Positions 11,042 through 20,633 of a DNA stretch of 64,000 nt are shown in pieces (position 1 is the first letter of the stretch; each line of letters starts with the position of its first letter). The notes under the pieces were generated by a model. That model worked only from the letters and a program-made list of their open reading frames with translations, did not search any database and had not been told where the DNA came from. The DNA comes from Amylostereum areolatum (lineage: Eukaryota > Basidiomycota > Agaricomycetes > Russulales > Stereaceae), in assembly GCA_012932865.1 (NCBI GenBank), contig SAXG01000026.1:558001-622000 (forward strand), given 5' to 3'. A program made the position numbers and the translations under genes.

Positions 11042-11584
11042 TGGTTAGACGGGAAAAATCTTAACACGGTATACCCGAAAACTAAACTAGCACCAAAGCG
11101 ATTCGGCCCATTCAAAATTGAAAAAGTAATAGGACCAGTAACCTATCGCTTAGAACTACCGGCGAAGTGGAAAATACATCCGGTATTTCACGCGGCACTA
11201 TTAATTCCGTTCAAAGAAACAGAACAATATGGAGAAGCTTACGAAAAACCGCCTCCGGAACTAGTAAACGATGAAGAACTCTACGAACTAGAAACAATAA
11301 TAGCCTCGAAACTAGACAAACGATATTCCGAACCATTACATTATTTCGTAAAATGGAAAGGCTACCCAGATTCCGGTAACACATGGGAACCAGCATCTAA
11401 TCTCGAAGGATCAAAAGATGCGATCACAGAGTTCCATCGGAATAACCCCAAGGCACCGAAGTTGCCACCACAGCCAATCAGAGATACCAACACAGAAGCC
11501 ACTGATCGTGACGAAACCGACGCAACACAGCAAGAACAAAGACCAACGAGACGAAAGAAACGCAAGACGAAAGTAAGACATTAG
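11042..11584 (+). CDS. pol: Element A Pol, C-terminal part: integrase tail and chromodomain
   Basis: Resumes the pol frame after the TIR element (WLDGKNL...). It contains the conserved integrase-tail block (KRFGPFKIEKVIGPVTYRLELP, HPVFHAALLIPF) and a chromodomain (about 11270-11440, YELETIIASKLD...HYFVKWKGYPDSGNTWEP), which in chromoviruses targets integration to marked chromatin. It ends in a basic tail (RRKKRKTK) and a TAG at 11582-11584. The A2 copy has the same region uninterrupted. Confidence 0.92.
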   Translation, partial: WLDGKNLNTVYPKTKLAPKRFGPFKIEKVIGPVTYRLELPAKWKIHPVFHAALLIPFKETEQYGEAYEKPPPELVNDEELYELETIIASKLDKRYSEPLHYFVKWKGYPDSGNTWEPASNLEGSKDAITEFHRNNPKAPKLPPQPIRDTNTEATDRDETDATQQEQRPTRRKKRKTKVRH

Positions 11585-11727
11585 TGAGACTCAACGGCAT
11601 TCAGGCGAATGCACTGCCAACAAGGGGGGGATAAAAACCCTACGGGTTCAACAAGACAGATCACCAATGTCCACCACCCCAAACGCAGCCAACACTTCCT
11701 CCACCAATCCGATCGTCTCATCCAACA

Positions 11728-13645
11728 ATGTCGACCACCTCCGCCTCGTCTGCAACCGAGTTCACCACTCTCAACAGGAACGCGCCCTCTGCGGAGACTG
11801 CTTCATCGCTCGATCAGCAGCAATCCTTGCAATTAAGTCAGTACCTTCTCCGCCTAGGTCAGGACCAGACGGAAGAACAGACGGAAGAGCAAGGGGTAAG
11901 CCGCTTAGAAGCACACAGAAGAACCCTAACTGAAGCACCCGGATTCCTCACAGGTGCTAATGCAATCCCCGTGGCCCGGAGCAGCGGAAGTCCCAACGCC
12001 CGATTCCCCGATACTCGAGAGTCAGATAGCCCGCATGATAGCCGGAGTAGCACTCGAGCAGGCCAGACAGCGGATCGACGACCTCAGGAGGGAGTCGGCC
12101 GACGTCCAGGACATCCTGAAGAACCACGTCAAGATGCTCGACGGAGAACTCCGCCAGCTAGACTCGAGGTACCTGACGCTCTCGACCGAGATGGAGGAGC
12201 GAGAGGTCAAGCTTCTTCGACGATTCCGGAAGCTAGCGCAGCGGCTGTACTCAACGTCGCAGAGCTCCGGAGATTCCTTACTGAAGTCGGACACAGAGTC
12301 AACTGGCTCAACTGGGAAAGACACACCTTCCGCGCCGCCTACGAAGGAGAAATCCTCCGCAGACGAATGGAAACTACCGGAGTTCCCCATATGTCGTCAC
12401 ACGACGGCCCCGACATCGACCTCATCTTCCATGGACATCACATCTCCCCGGGCTATACTGTTCGACCCAATCCCATTGCATCCGCCCTCGCCAGACCCCC
12501 GTTCCTTCCTAACGCCCCTCCACGACCCGTCACCGCTCCCACCCCGCCGGGATCCATACCCATCCCCGACCTCACCCACATTAACCTCATCCAACCTCCC
12601 GTCGCTCAAAACGGAGTACCCGGAGAGCTGTTCAGACAGCCCCTGCCAGGAGAGCTATCGGGACAGCCCCTGGTCCTTCCAGAGCTCGGACAACCGACCG
12701 GACGACCGACCAGCAGTCCGCGATCGGTACCTAGGACACCTTCTCGGCTGCCCGCCGTGCCTAGACCGCCAACTCCATTCCCACTATCTGCTGGCGATGC
12801 TCCCATGCCGTGGCACGGAGGCCCCGCCCCCTATCCCTCATTCCTACGTCCGCACCCCGACCACGCTCGAGATCCCGTCACCCAAGATCCCCGAGCCACC
12901 ACACAGCGACGTAAACATGATTCTGTCGACCCCGACGGAAGACCGTTCAAGCGAATCAGAGAGCTCAGACTCCCCGATGCATCGGGTGAGGAAGAACTTC
13001 AAGGAGCTCCAGAAGATAGTCGATCGGATGATGGAAGACCGCGCTCGCCGGAGACAGGAACTCAACCTAACGGACGAGTCGGACAGTTCAGCGGACGAGG
13101 CGGAAGAAACGGCCGAGAATCCCTCGGACCAGTGGAACAACGAGCCGACCACGTGGACGCAAGAGGAGTGGGACGCAATTCCCTCGAAGCCGCGGAAACG
13201 CTGCTGGAAATGCGGCAAGCGAGGCCATCTCCGCCGAGACTGTCCCCGTCGCAAGGACGCTCCCCCTCACTTCCCCCGATCTCGGTCCTGCTATCCCCTC
13301 CGACCACAGACTCCTCTTCCTCACCCTCGCCCGAGCCGTCCGGATATCAGTTACGGTCCAGGAACACTGATGTCCCACCCCCACCTCTGACGTACCGACG
13401 CTACCGCCTGCGCCCACAGGCAGCTTCTGGGATTCCTCACGCGATGTGAGATCCTGACGCACGAAGCCGCCCAACACGCCACTGAGCAATGGCTGTACTG
13501 GGAGGACGCAATGCTCCGCACTCAGCGAGAACCCCCCTCGCGCTTCAATCACTCCTGGTGCATCGACGATCTCTTCTGGAAGGAAGAAGATTGGGACTTG
13601 CAGGAAGCAGAGGAGTCAAAGGATCACTGGCCGGAGCCCTGGTAA
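11728..13645 (+). CDS. Element A post-pol accessory ORF3: spliced CCHC zinc-knuckle protein (copy 1, with a nonsense mutation)
   Basis: Exon 1 is 11728-11895. The intron is 11896-11953 (58 bp, GTAAGC ... CCCTAACTGA ... CACAG, a canonical fungal intron). Exon 2 is 11954-13645. The spliced protein is about 620 aa: a short Ser/Thr/Gln-rich N-terminus, a predicted coiled coil (12010-12240, ESQIARMIAGVALEQA ... EEREVKLLRRF), a long Pro/Ser-rich acidic linker, a CCHC knuckle CWKCGKRGHLRRDC (about 13200-13240) and a Trp-rich tail ending WPEPW. Copy A2 has the same intron and frame without a break. Here CGA has become TGA at 13388-13390, truncating the last 85 residues. No homologue is recognised; the knuckle suggests nucleic-acid binding. 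An alternative start at 11667 is in another frame. Confidence 0.75.
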
Positions 13646-13699
13646 GCGCGCGGACAGACTTTACCCATCATCATGCACTCGGACTTTCTCTCTCCTCCC

Positions 13700-13887
13700 A
13701 TCATTACGCTCTCGCATCTATCATTACGATACTTCTCGGACTGATCATGGACTGCGCCCTCATCCGCACGCATATTTTCCTCGGACTTCTCTACTATACC
13801 GGTTTCTATCGCTATGAGGAAGGCGAGACGCTCGATATTCTCTCCGCGACGCGCTGGACGTGTCGCCTGCTTACGACTCGGTTTTGA
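13700..13887 (+). CDS. Possible small hydrophobic ORF in the element A post-pol block (copy 1)
   Basis: The frame encodes two hydrophobic stretches (ASIITILLGLI and THIFLGLLYYTGFY) followed by RYEEGE and ends at TGA 13885-13887. The A2 copy keeps the second half (THIFLGLLYCTGSYRYEEGE) in an open frame but has indels upstream, and no shared start codon is clear. It could be a short membrane protein or a 3' exon spliced from the GTAAGC donor that overlaps the ORF3 stop (13642). Low confidence. Confidence 0.35.
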
Positions 13888-14033
13888 TTATGTACGAATC
13901 ATCGCTTACGATTGCTGGCAATGATTACATCATTGCCCCTCCGCATCGTAAGGATAAAAGGGAAAGCTACAAAGACCACAACACCCTCAGACATCGTCTA
14001 AACAAACCCACTCGCACCACCCACACCAACCAA

Positions 14034-14417
14034 ATGTCTTCCACCCTCACCTCCTCATCGCGCAACCTCTCCACCACCGACCACACTCCCCCTACCACTC
14101 CTCCTCCCTCGCCCGTCCTCTCGCGCACTCCCACGCCCGACCCACAAGACGAAGAACTCCTTCGTCATCTCAAGAGAGTCACGGAACTCCTAAGCCGTCC
14201 GGACGTCGCTCGCGCCATGAAGAGGCCGAGAAGTCTAGACGAAGAAGCCATGCGGGAGTCGAAAGGGAAATGCGGCATTAGAGGGGTATTCCGGAAGCAC
14301 GGCCCCTGGTTCAGAAGCCCGGACCACGCAACGACGGCGAGGATAGGGCATCGGCTAGGGTCTCCCACGATGGACGAGGAGGACGTAAAAGTAGTGGAGG
14401 CGTTACTGAAGCGGTAG
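14034..14417 (+). CDS. Element A accessory ORF: 127-aa basic protein (copy 1)
   Basis: ATG at 14034, TAG at 14415-14417. The N-terminal 40 residues are Ser/Thr/Pro-rich; then comes a charged helical part (EELLRHLKRVTELLSRPD), a Lys/Arg/Gly-rich segment (SKGKCGIRGVFRKHGPWF), and an acidic end (EEDVKVVEALLKR). Copy A2 (19247-19630) has the same length and only a few substitutions. No known domain is recognised. It lies between ORF3 and the transmembrane ORF. Confidence 0.6.
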   Translation: MSSTLTSSSRNLSTTDHTPPTTPPPSPVLSRTPTPDPQDEELLRHLKRVTELLSRPDVARAMKRPRSLDEEAMRESKGKCGIRGVFRKHGPWFRSPDHATTARIGHRLGSPTMDEEDVKVVEALLKR

Positions 14418-14491
14418 AATAGAATTCTATCGCTCGATTCCGGATAAGGATAAAAGGAGTGAACATCAAAACATGAGGACTCAGAAGCGTG

Positions 14492-14932
14492 ATGCAGCCC
14501 ACTCAGTCGCCCGATCTCGCGATTTTCAATACGCCTACTCCACGCTGGCTCATCGCCGTCATCAGCATCATCGTAGGACTTACGATCCTCATATTCCTCG
14601 CGTCAACAATATTCCTCCTCCAATGGCGAAGAGCGAGCGATCGACAGCATGTTCAAGAAATCCCTCTAGAACCGCTTCGATTCAGGAATCTACGAGACGT
14701 AGATTCTAGAGAGGGGGATAGTGTTACAACTTGTCCAAGGTACTTCATTTTTCATTGCCTTATTAGGAAGGACGTCGCTAAACGACGGATTACGACTGTG
14801 CCCCAGTTCGTAACCGTCTCAACGACGCGACGACGACAGTGCCACAGATCGTCACCGTCCCGACGACAGTGCCACAGATCGTCACCGTCTCAACGGCACA
14901 GCCGCGACGGTGCCACAGTGTCATCCCCGTAG
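14492..14932 (+). CDS. Element A accessory ORF: single-pass transmembrane protein overlapping the 3' LTR (copy 1)
   Basis: ATG at 14492. A short N-terminus is followed by a clear membrane segment (RWLIAVISIIVGLTILIFLA ... FLLQW, about residues 18-45) and a basic juxtamembrane RRASDR, giving a predicted Nout/Cin orientation. The frame continues through the polypurine tract and about 210 nt into U3 before stopping at 14932, where it is Arg/Ser-rich because U3 is repetitive. Copy A2 (19703-20212) keeps the start, membrane segment and overlap. The position matches that of env or U3-overlapping accessory genes in retroviruses, but no sequence similarity to envelope proteins is seen. Confidence 0.6.
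   Translation: MQPTQSPDLAIFNTPTPRWLIAVISIIVGLTILIFLASTIFLLQWRRASDRQHVQEIPLEPLRFRNLRDVDSREGDSVTTCPRYFIFHCLIRKDVAKRRITTVPQFVTVSTTRRRQCHRSSPSRRQCHRSSPSQRHSRDGATVSSP
14708..14721 (+). promoter_or_regulatory. Polypurine tract of element A1
   Basis: AGAGAGGGGGATAG-type purine run directly before the 3' LTR TGTTAC; it primes plus-strand DNA synthesis. The same tract precedes the A2 LTR at 19919-19932. Confidence 0.8.
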
Positions 14933-15261
14933 ATACTTGATGCGACCGTCACTCAATGTACATATATTTACTCGACCTCCTTTCTTATAAAAGGAGGCTC
15001 ATCGAACGAGCCATTCCTCAGCTCGTTCTCTTTGTAAATACAGGACTGTTCTGAATAAGAACCTCCTCTTAAGCACTAAAGAGAACCCTAAGCATACTAA
15101 GTCAATAGACTCGCCTAAGTCTTCCACGAAGACTTACTGCTTCGTCTATCGACCTTCACCTTCGTATAAACCGAGACGTCTGGATCACCTGATCCCACCT
15201 CTCACGCGCAAGAGTACTGTAGCCTGAGCCGCTTGTCACGCGATAAGGACCGTCCTTAACA
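14722..15261 (+). repeat. LTR of element A (3' LTR of A1, also acting as 5' LTR of A2)
   Basis: 540 bp, from TGTTACAAC to GTCCTTAACA (inverted TGTTA/TAACA ends). U3 has imperfect tandem units around the palindrome-like CTGTGCCACAG (about 14800-14920). A TATA box TATAAAAGG is at 14986-14994 and a transcription start is expected near 15020. The same LTR occurs at 19933-20483 and as a solo LTR at 35908-36416. Confidence 0.95.
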
Positions 15262-15264
15262 GCG

Positions 15265-16794
15265 TTGGATACGATCAAAAAATCAGGACCACGTACCCTT
15301 GCAAAAGGAATCGAAGATTGGAACTTCGAGAACGATCTGATCATCAGAAAAGGAAAGATCTACGTACCACAGAATCTCGGACTGAGACGCATGATCCTGA
15401 AATCGCATCATGATCTCCAAACGATTGGACATCCAGGAGAGATGAAAACCCTAGAACTGGTACAGAGAAACTTTTGGTGGCCGAAGATGATTTCCTTCGT
15501 AAAAAGCTATGTCCAAGGATGTCCCGTATGCCAATCAACAAAAAATGTCACGCATCCGGCAAAACATCCACTACAACCTACGGAAATACCAGAACGACCA
15601 TGGGAAACAATCACATCAGATTTCATCACAGATCTTCCGATCTCCAACGGATTCGATTCGATCAACGTAGTCGTCGACAGGTTCACCAAGACCGCAGTAT
15701 TCACGCCGTGCCTAAAGACGATCAACGCAGAAGAAACAGCTGATCTTCTGATCGACAATGTTTACAGACGATTTGGACTATGGAAAAGAATGATATCGGA
15801 CAGAGGCCCTCAATTCGCATCCAAAGTATTCCAATCCATCTGCGAAAGTCTCGGAGTTATCTCGTCGCTCAGTACAGCGTATCATCCCCAAACGGATGGC
15901 GAAACAGAAAGAGTGAATCAAGAGCTAGAACAATATCTTCGAGCATTCTGCAACGGAGATCAAACGAATTGGGCAAAACTTCTACCAAAAGCGGAATTTG
16001 CACACAATATAAGACAACATTCAGCTACGAAAGCTTCCCCATTTGAACTCCTACACGGGTATCAACCGGTTTTTAACCCGGCAATACCAACCGATCCGCG
16101 AATACCGACAGCCGAAGAAAGAATAAAGAACTTTAAGGACGCATGGGACAACGCAGAAGCAAGTCTGGAAATAGCTGCCAAATTAATGAAGATGCAGCAT
16201 GATCAAACGTTCACACTGAGAAATCAACTCAAACAGGACGATCAAGTATGGTTAGATGGGAAAAATCTTAACACGGTATACCCGAAAACTAAACTAGCAC
16301 CAAAGCGATTTGGCCCATTCAAAATTGAAAAGGTAATAGGACCAGTAACCTATCGCTTAGAACTACCGGCGAAGTGGAAAATACATCCGGTATTTCACGC
16401 GGCACTATTAATTCCGTTCAAAGAAACAGAACAATATGGAGAAGCTTACGAAAAACCGCCTCCGGAACTAGTAAACGATGAAGAACTCTATGAACTAGAA
16501 ACAATAATAGCATCGAAACTAGACAAACGATATTCCGAACCATTACATTATTTCGTAAAATGGAAAGGCTACCCAGACTCCGGTAACACATGGGAACCAG
16601 CATCTAATCTCGAAGGATCAAAAGATGCGATCGCAGAGTTCCACCAGAATAACCCCAAGGCACCGAAGTTGCCACCACAGCCAATCAAGGATACCAACAC
16701 AGAAGCTACTGATCAGGACGAGATCGCTGTAGCACAACAAGAGCAGAGGCCAACGCGACGAAAGAAATGCAAGGCGAAAGCAAAACATTGGTGA
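15265..16794 (+). pseudogene. pol: Element A2 Pol remnant: integrase and chromodomain
   Basis: Open frame of 509 residues starting in the N-terminal part of integrase: HHCC finger, D,D,E (TSDFITDL, SDRGPQF, TDGETERVNQE), integrase tail and chromodomain, ending at the TGA at 16794. Protease and RT are deleted, so it cannot act alone. It preserves the uninterrupted site (GATCAAGTATGG) that TIR copy 1 hit in A1. Confidence 0.9.
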
Positions 16795-16934
16795 AACTCA
16801 ACGCCATTCAGGCGAATGCACTGCCAACAAGAGGGGGATAAAAACCCTACGGATTCAACGAGACAGATCACCAATGTCCAACACCCCGAACGCAACCAAC
16901 ACCTCCTCTACCAATCCAACCGTCTCATCCAACA

Positions 16935-18834
16935 ATGTCGACCGCCTTCGCCTTGTCTGCAACAGAACACACCACACTCAACAGGAACGCGCCCTCTGCG
17001 GAGACTGCTTCATCGCTCGATCCGCAACTATCCTCGCAATTAAGTCGGCATCTCCTCCGTCTAGGTCAGGACCAGACGGAAGAACAAGGGGTAAGCCGCT
17101 TAGGAACACACAGAAGAACCCCAACTAAAGCGCCTGGATTCCTCACAGGTGCTAATGCAATCCCCGTTGCCCGGAGCAACGGAAGTCCCAACGCCCGATT
17201 CCCCGATGCTAGAAAGTCAGATAGCTCACATGATAGCCGGAGTAGCTCTCGAGCAGGCCAGGGAACGGATCAGCGATCTCAGGCAGGAGTCGGCCGACGT
17301 CCAGAGCATCCTAGGGAATCACATCAAGATGCTCGACGAGGAGTTTCTGCAGCTAGACTCGAGGTACCTAACGCTCTCGACCGAGATGGAAGAGAGGGAG
17401 GTCAAACTCCTTCGACGACTCCGGAAGCTAGCGCAGCAGCTATACTCAACGTCGCAGAGCTCCGGAGATTCCTTACTGAAGTCGGACTCAGAGTTAACTG
17501 GCTTAACTGGGAAAGACACACCTTCCGTGCCGCCTACGAAGGAGAAATCCTCCGAAGACGAATGGAAACTACTGGAGTTCCCCATATGTCTTCGAAAGAA
17601 GGCCCCGACATCGACCTTATCTTCCATGGACATCACATCTCCCCGGGATACACTATTCGACCCGATCCCATCACGACCACCCTCACCAGATCCCCGTACC
17701 CTCCTAACGCCCCTCCGCGGCCCGTCACCGCTCATACTCCACCAAGATCCATACCCATCCCCGGCTTCAACAACGTTAACCCCATCCAGCCTCCCGTCGT
17801 TGGAAACGACATACCCGGAAACTACATCGGACAGCCCCGTACTCCCCCGGACCCCAGACAGCCGACCAGAAGATTCCCAACGGAAAATCCTCGACGAGTA
17901 CCTTGGGCACCTTCCTCACTGCCAGCGGTGCCTAGACCGCCAACGCCTTTCCCAACTTCTATTGACGACGCTCCCATGCCTTGGAACGGAAACCCCCCTG
18001 CTTATCCCTCCTTCCTACGCCCACACCCCGACCACACTAGTGATCCCATCGCCCAAGATCCCCGAGTCACCCCACAGCGACGTAAACATGAATCTGTCGA
18101 CTCCGACGGAAGATCACTCAAGCGGATCAGAGACGTCGACTTCCCCGATAAGTCGGGCGATGAGGAACTGCGACAAGATCCAGGAGATAATCCAACGGAT
18201 GAGGGAAATCCAAGCTCGCGGGAGACAGGGGTGCAAGTCAACGGACGAATCGGACAGTTCGGCGGAAGAAGAGGACGATCCGGCGAACGACCAAACGAAG
18301 GAAGTAGCCAAGAATCCCTCGGACCCATGGAGCGGCGAGCCGACTACGTGGATGCAGGAACAGTGGGACGCAATTCCTGTGAAGCCGCGGAAACGCTGCT
18401 GGAAATGTGGCGAGCGAGGCCATCTCCGCCGAGACTGTCCCCGTCGCAAGAACGCTCCCCCTCACTTCCCCCGATCACGGTCATGCTACCCTCTCCGACC
18501 ACGGACTCCTCTCCCTCGCCCGAGCCATCCGGATACCAGCTACGGTCCAGGAACACTGATGTCCCACCCCCACCTCCGACGTACCGACGCTACCGCCCGC
18601 GCCCACAGGCAGCTTCTGGGCTTCCTCACGCGACGTGAAAGCCTGACTCACGAAGCCGCCCAACACGCCACCGAACAGTGGCTGTACTGGGAGGACGCGG
18701 CACTCCGCACTCAACGGGAACCTCCCTCGCGATTCAACCACTCTTGGCGCGTCGACGATCTCTTCTGGAAAGAAGAGGACTGGGACTTGCAAGAAGTGGA
18801 AGAGTCGAAGGTTCACTGGCCGGAGCCTTGGTAA
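16935..18834 (+). CDS. Element A post-pol accessory ORF3, spliced CCHC protein (copy 2, intact)
   Basis: Exon 1 is 16935-17090, intron 17091-17148 (58 bp, GTAAGC ... CCCAACTAAA ... CACAG), exon 2 is 17149-18834. The spliced product is about 613 aa: coiled coil (ESQIAHMIAGVALEQARERI), Pro/Ser linker, CCHC knuckle CWKCGERGHLRRDC (about 18400-18445), and a conserved tail rich in Trp and acidic residues ending WPEPW. Compared with copy 1 over 17270-17450, many single-base differences fall on third positions of this frame, indicating that it is translated. The stop codon overlaps another possible splice donor (GGTAAGC), also as in copy 1. Confidence 0.8.
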
Positions 18835-19246
18835 GCGCACGGGCGATCTTTCACTCATCATACGCACTCGGACTGTTTCTCCCATCATCATTTACGTCTC
18901 TATCTCGTTCCTATCATCTCGCCTTTACGATTTCTCATTACGATACTCTTCGGACTGATCACGGACTGCGCCCTCACTCGTACGCATATTTTCCTCGGAC
19001 TTCTCTACTGTACAGGTTCCTATCGCTACGAGGAAGGCGAAGTGTTTAGCATTCCCCCTGTGACGCGCTGGACGCATCACTTACTTACGACTCAGGTTTG
19101 ATTATGTACGAATTCCCGCTTACGATTGACGGCAATGATTACATCATTGCCCATTCGCATTGTAAGGATAAAAGGGAAAACCTCAAGGGCATCGACATCC
19201 TCAGACTTCGTCTAACCAACCAACTCGCACCACCCAAACCAACAAA

Positions 19247-19630
19247 ATGTCTTCTACCCTCACCTCCTCCTCGCGCAACCTCTCCACCACCGACCACACC
19301 CCCCCTACCACTCCTCCTCCCTCGCCCGTCCTCTCGCGCACTCCCACGCCTGACCCACAAGACGAAGAACTCCTTCGTCATCTCAAGAGAGTCACGGAAC
19401 TCCTAAGCCGTCCGGACGTCGCTCGCGCCATGAAGAGGCCGAGAAGTCTAGACGAAGAAGCCATGCGGGAGTCGAAGGGGCGATGCGGCATTAGAGGGAT
19501 ATTCCGGAAGCACGGCCCCTGGTTCAGAAGCCCGGACCACGCGACGACGGCTAGAATAGGGCACCGGTTAGGGTCTCCCACGATAGACGGAGAGGATATC
19601 AAAGTAGTGGAGGCGCTGCTAAAGCGATAG
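19247..19630 (+). CDS. Element A accessory ORF: 127-aa basic protein (copy 2)
   Basis: Same length and architecture as the copy at 14034-14417, with a handful of substitutions (for example GKCGIRGVF to GRCGIRGIF). ATG 19247, TAG 19628-19630. Conservation in two copies supports coding; function unknown. Confidence 0.6.
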   Translation: MSSTLTSSSRNLSTTDHTPPTTPPPSPVLSRTPTPDPQDEELLRHLKRVTELLSRPDVARAMKRPRSLDEEAMRESKGRCGIRGIFRKHGPWFRSPDHATTARIGHRLGSPTIDGEDIKVVEALLKR

Positions 19631-19702
19631 AATAGAATTCTATCGCCTGGTTTCGGATAAGGATAAAAGAGTGCACATCAAAACAACAAACCCAGAAGCG
19701 TG

Positions 19703-20212
19703 ATGCAGCCCACACAATCACCAGATTTAACGATCTTCGCCACAACCACCCCTCGTTGGCTCATTATCATCATCGCCATCATCGTAGGACTCACGATCCT
19801 CGTCTTCCTCGCATCGACCGTCTTCCTTCTGCAATGGCGACGAGCGAGCGATAGACAACGCGTTCAAGACATCCCCATACAACCGATTCGATTCAGAAAT
19901 CTACGAGACGTAGATTCTAGAGAAGGGGATAGTGTTACAACTCGATCAAGGTACTCCATTTTCAGTTGCCTCATTAGGAAGGACGTCGCTAAACAACGAG
20001 TTACGACTGTGCCCCAGTTCGTAACCGTTCCAACGACGCAGCCACGACTGTGCCACAGTTCGTCGGCATCCCGACAACACAGCTATGACTGTGCCACAGT
20101 TCATCGACATCCCGACAACACAGCTATGACTGTGCCCCAGTCGCGTCTCCGTAGATACTTAATACGATCGTTGCCTTATGTACATATATTTACTCACCCT
20201 CCTTTCATATAA
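19703..20212 (+). CDS. Element A accessory ORF: transmembrane protein overlapping U3 (copy 2)
   Basis: ATG 19703. The membrane segment RWLIIIIAIIVGLTILVFLA is followed by STVFLLQWRRASDR. The frame crosses the polypurine tract and about 280 nt of U3, stopping at 20212 near the TATA box. Most membrane-segment differences from copy 1 are conservative (V/I, I/V, A/I). Confidence 0.6.
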   Translation: MQPTQSPDLTIFATTTPRWLIIIIAIIVGLTILVFLASTVFLLQWRRASDRQRVQDIPIQPIRFRNLRDVDSREGDSVTTRSRYSIFSCLIRKDVAKQRVTTVPQFVTVPTTQPRLCHSSSASRQHSYDCATVHRHPDNTAMTVPQSRLRRYLIRSLPYVHIFTHPPFI

Positions 20213-20483
20213 AAGGAGGCTCAACGAACGAGCCATTCCCCAGCTCGTTCTCTTTGTAAATACAGGACTGTTCTGAATAAGAACCTCCTCTTAAGCACTA
20301 AAGAGAATCCTAAGCATACTAAGTCGATAGGCTTGCCTAAGTCTTCCGCGAAGACTTACTGCTTCATCTATCGACCTTCACCTCCGTATAAACCGAGACG
20401 TCTGGATCACCTGATCCCACCTCTCACGCGTAAGAGTACTGTAGCCTGAGCCGCTTGTCACGTGATAAGGACCGTCCTTAACA
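19933..20483 (+). repeat. 3' LTR of element A2
   Basis: 551 bp, TGTTACAACTCG ... TCCTTAACA, TATA box at 20208-20216. Three to four repeats of a roughly 39-bp unit containing CTGTGCCACAG lie in U3 (about 20005-20135). It is followed by ATGCA, the expected 5-bp target duplication; the matching copy would lie upstream of the window. Confidence 0.95.
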
Positions 20484-20633
20484 ATGCATATACTCACTGG
20501 CAACCTTGGAAGAGAGAAGGGTCTTCGCATTCTGCAAGTGACGATCGCGCGCAGAAGCTCGCCGAGCGGCGGCTTCAGCGTCAGTGTAGTCGGGTGCCCA
20601 GACCACGAAAAGAGTAGGCGAAGTGCTTGTCAT
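20484..20633 (-). pseudogene. YCII-like domain protein, first exon, cut by element A
   Basis: ATG at 20633 (minus). The reading MTSTSPTLFVVWAPDYTD, then ARDRHLQNAKTLL, matches the N-terminus of small YCII/YciI-fold proteins (dimeric alpha-beta barrel, often dehydratase- or muconolactone-isomerase-like). A donor-like GTGAGT follows KVA, then the LTR of A2 begins. The remaining exons should lie on the far side of element A, before base 1. It lies 210 bp beyond the SDR gene end on the same strand. Confidence 0.6.

Larger units (their letters stand above)
1..15261 (+). mobile_element. Ty3/gypsy element A, copy A1 (5' end outside window)
   Basis: LTR retrotransposon in chromovirus order (gag, protease, RT, RNase H, integrase, chromodomain) followed by an extra ORF block and a 3' LTR at 14722-15261. 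The 5' LTR lies upstream of base 1. Pol is interrupted at 5351/11040 by a TIR element that duplicated TA. Without that insert (5688 bp plus TA) the visible part is about 9.6 kb, long for a chromovirus because of about 3 kb of post-pol sequence. The A2 copy downstream is very similar, so A1 is probably a fairly recent insertion. Confidence 0.93.
15262..20483 (+). mobile_element. Element A copy A2, internally deleted, in tandem with A1
   Basis: Joined directly to the shared LTR. Right after TTAACA the sequence jumps into integrase at the position equivalent to 4365, so the leader, gag, protease, RT and RNase H (over 4.3 kb) are missing. ACA is shared by the LTR end and the pol breakpoint, suggesting microhomology-mediated deletion after a tandem duplication. 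The remainder (integrase, chromodomain, full post-pol block, LTR) is intact. Confidence 0.9.

Noticed and set aside
14492..14932. Calling the transmembrane ORF an envelope glycoprotein
   Set aside because: Far too short, with no signal peptide, Cys pattern, furin site or fusion peptide; only the position is similar.
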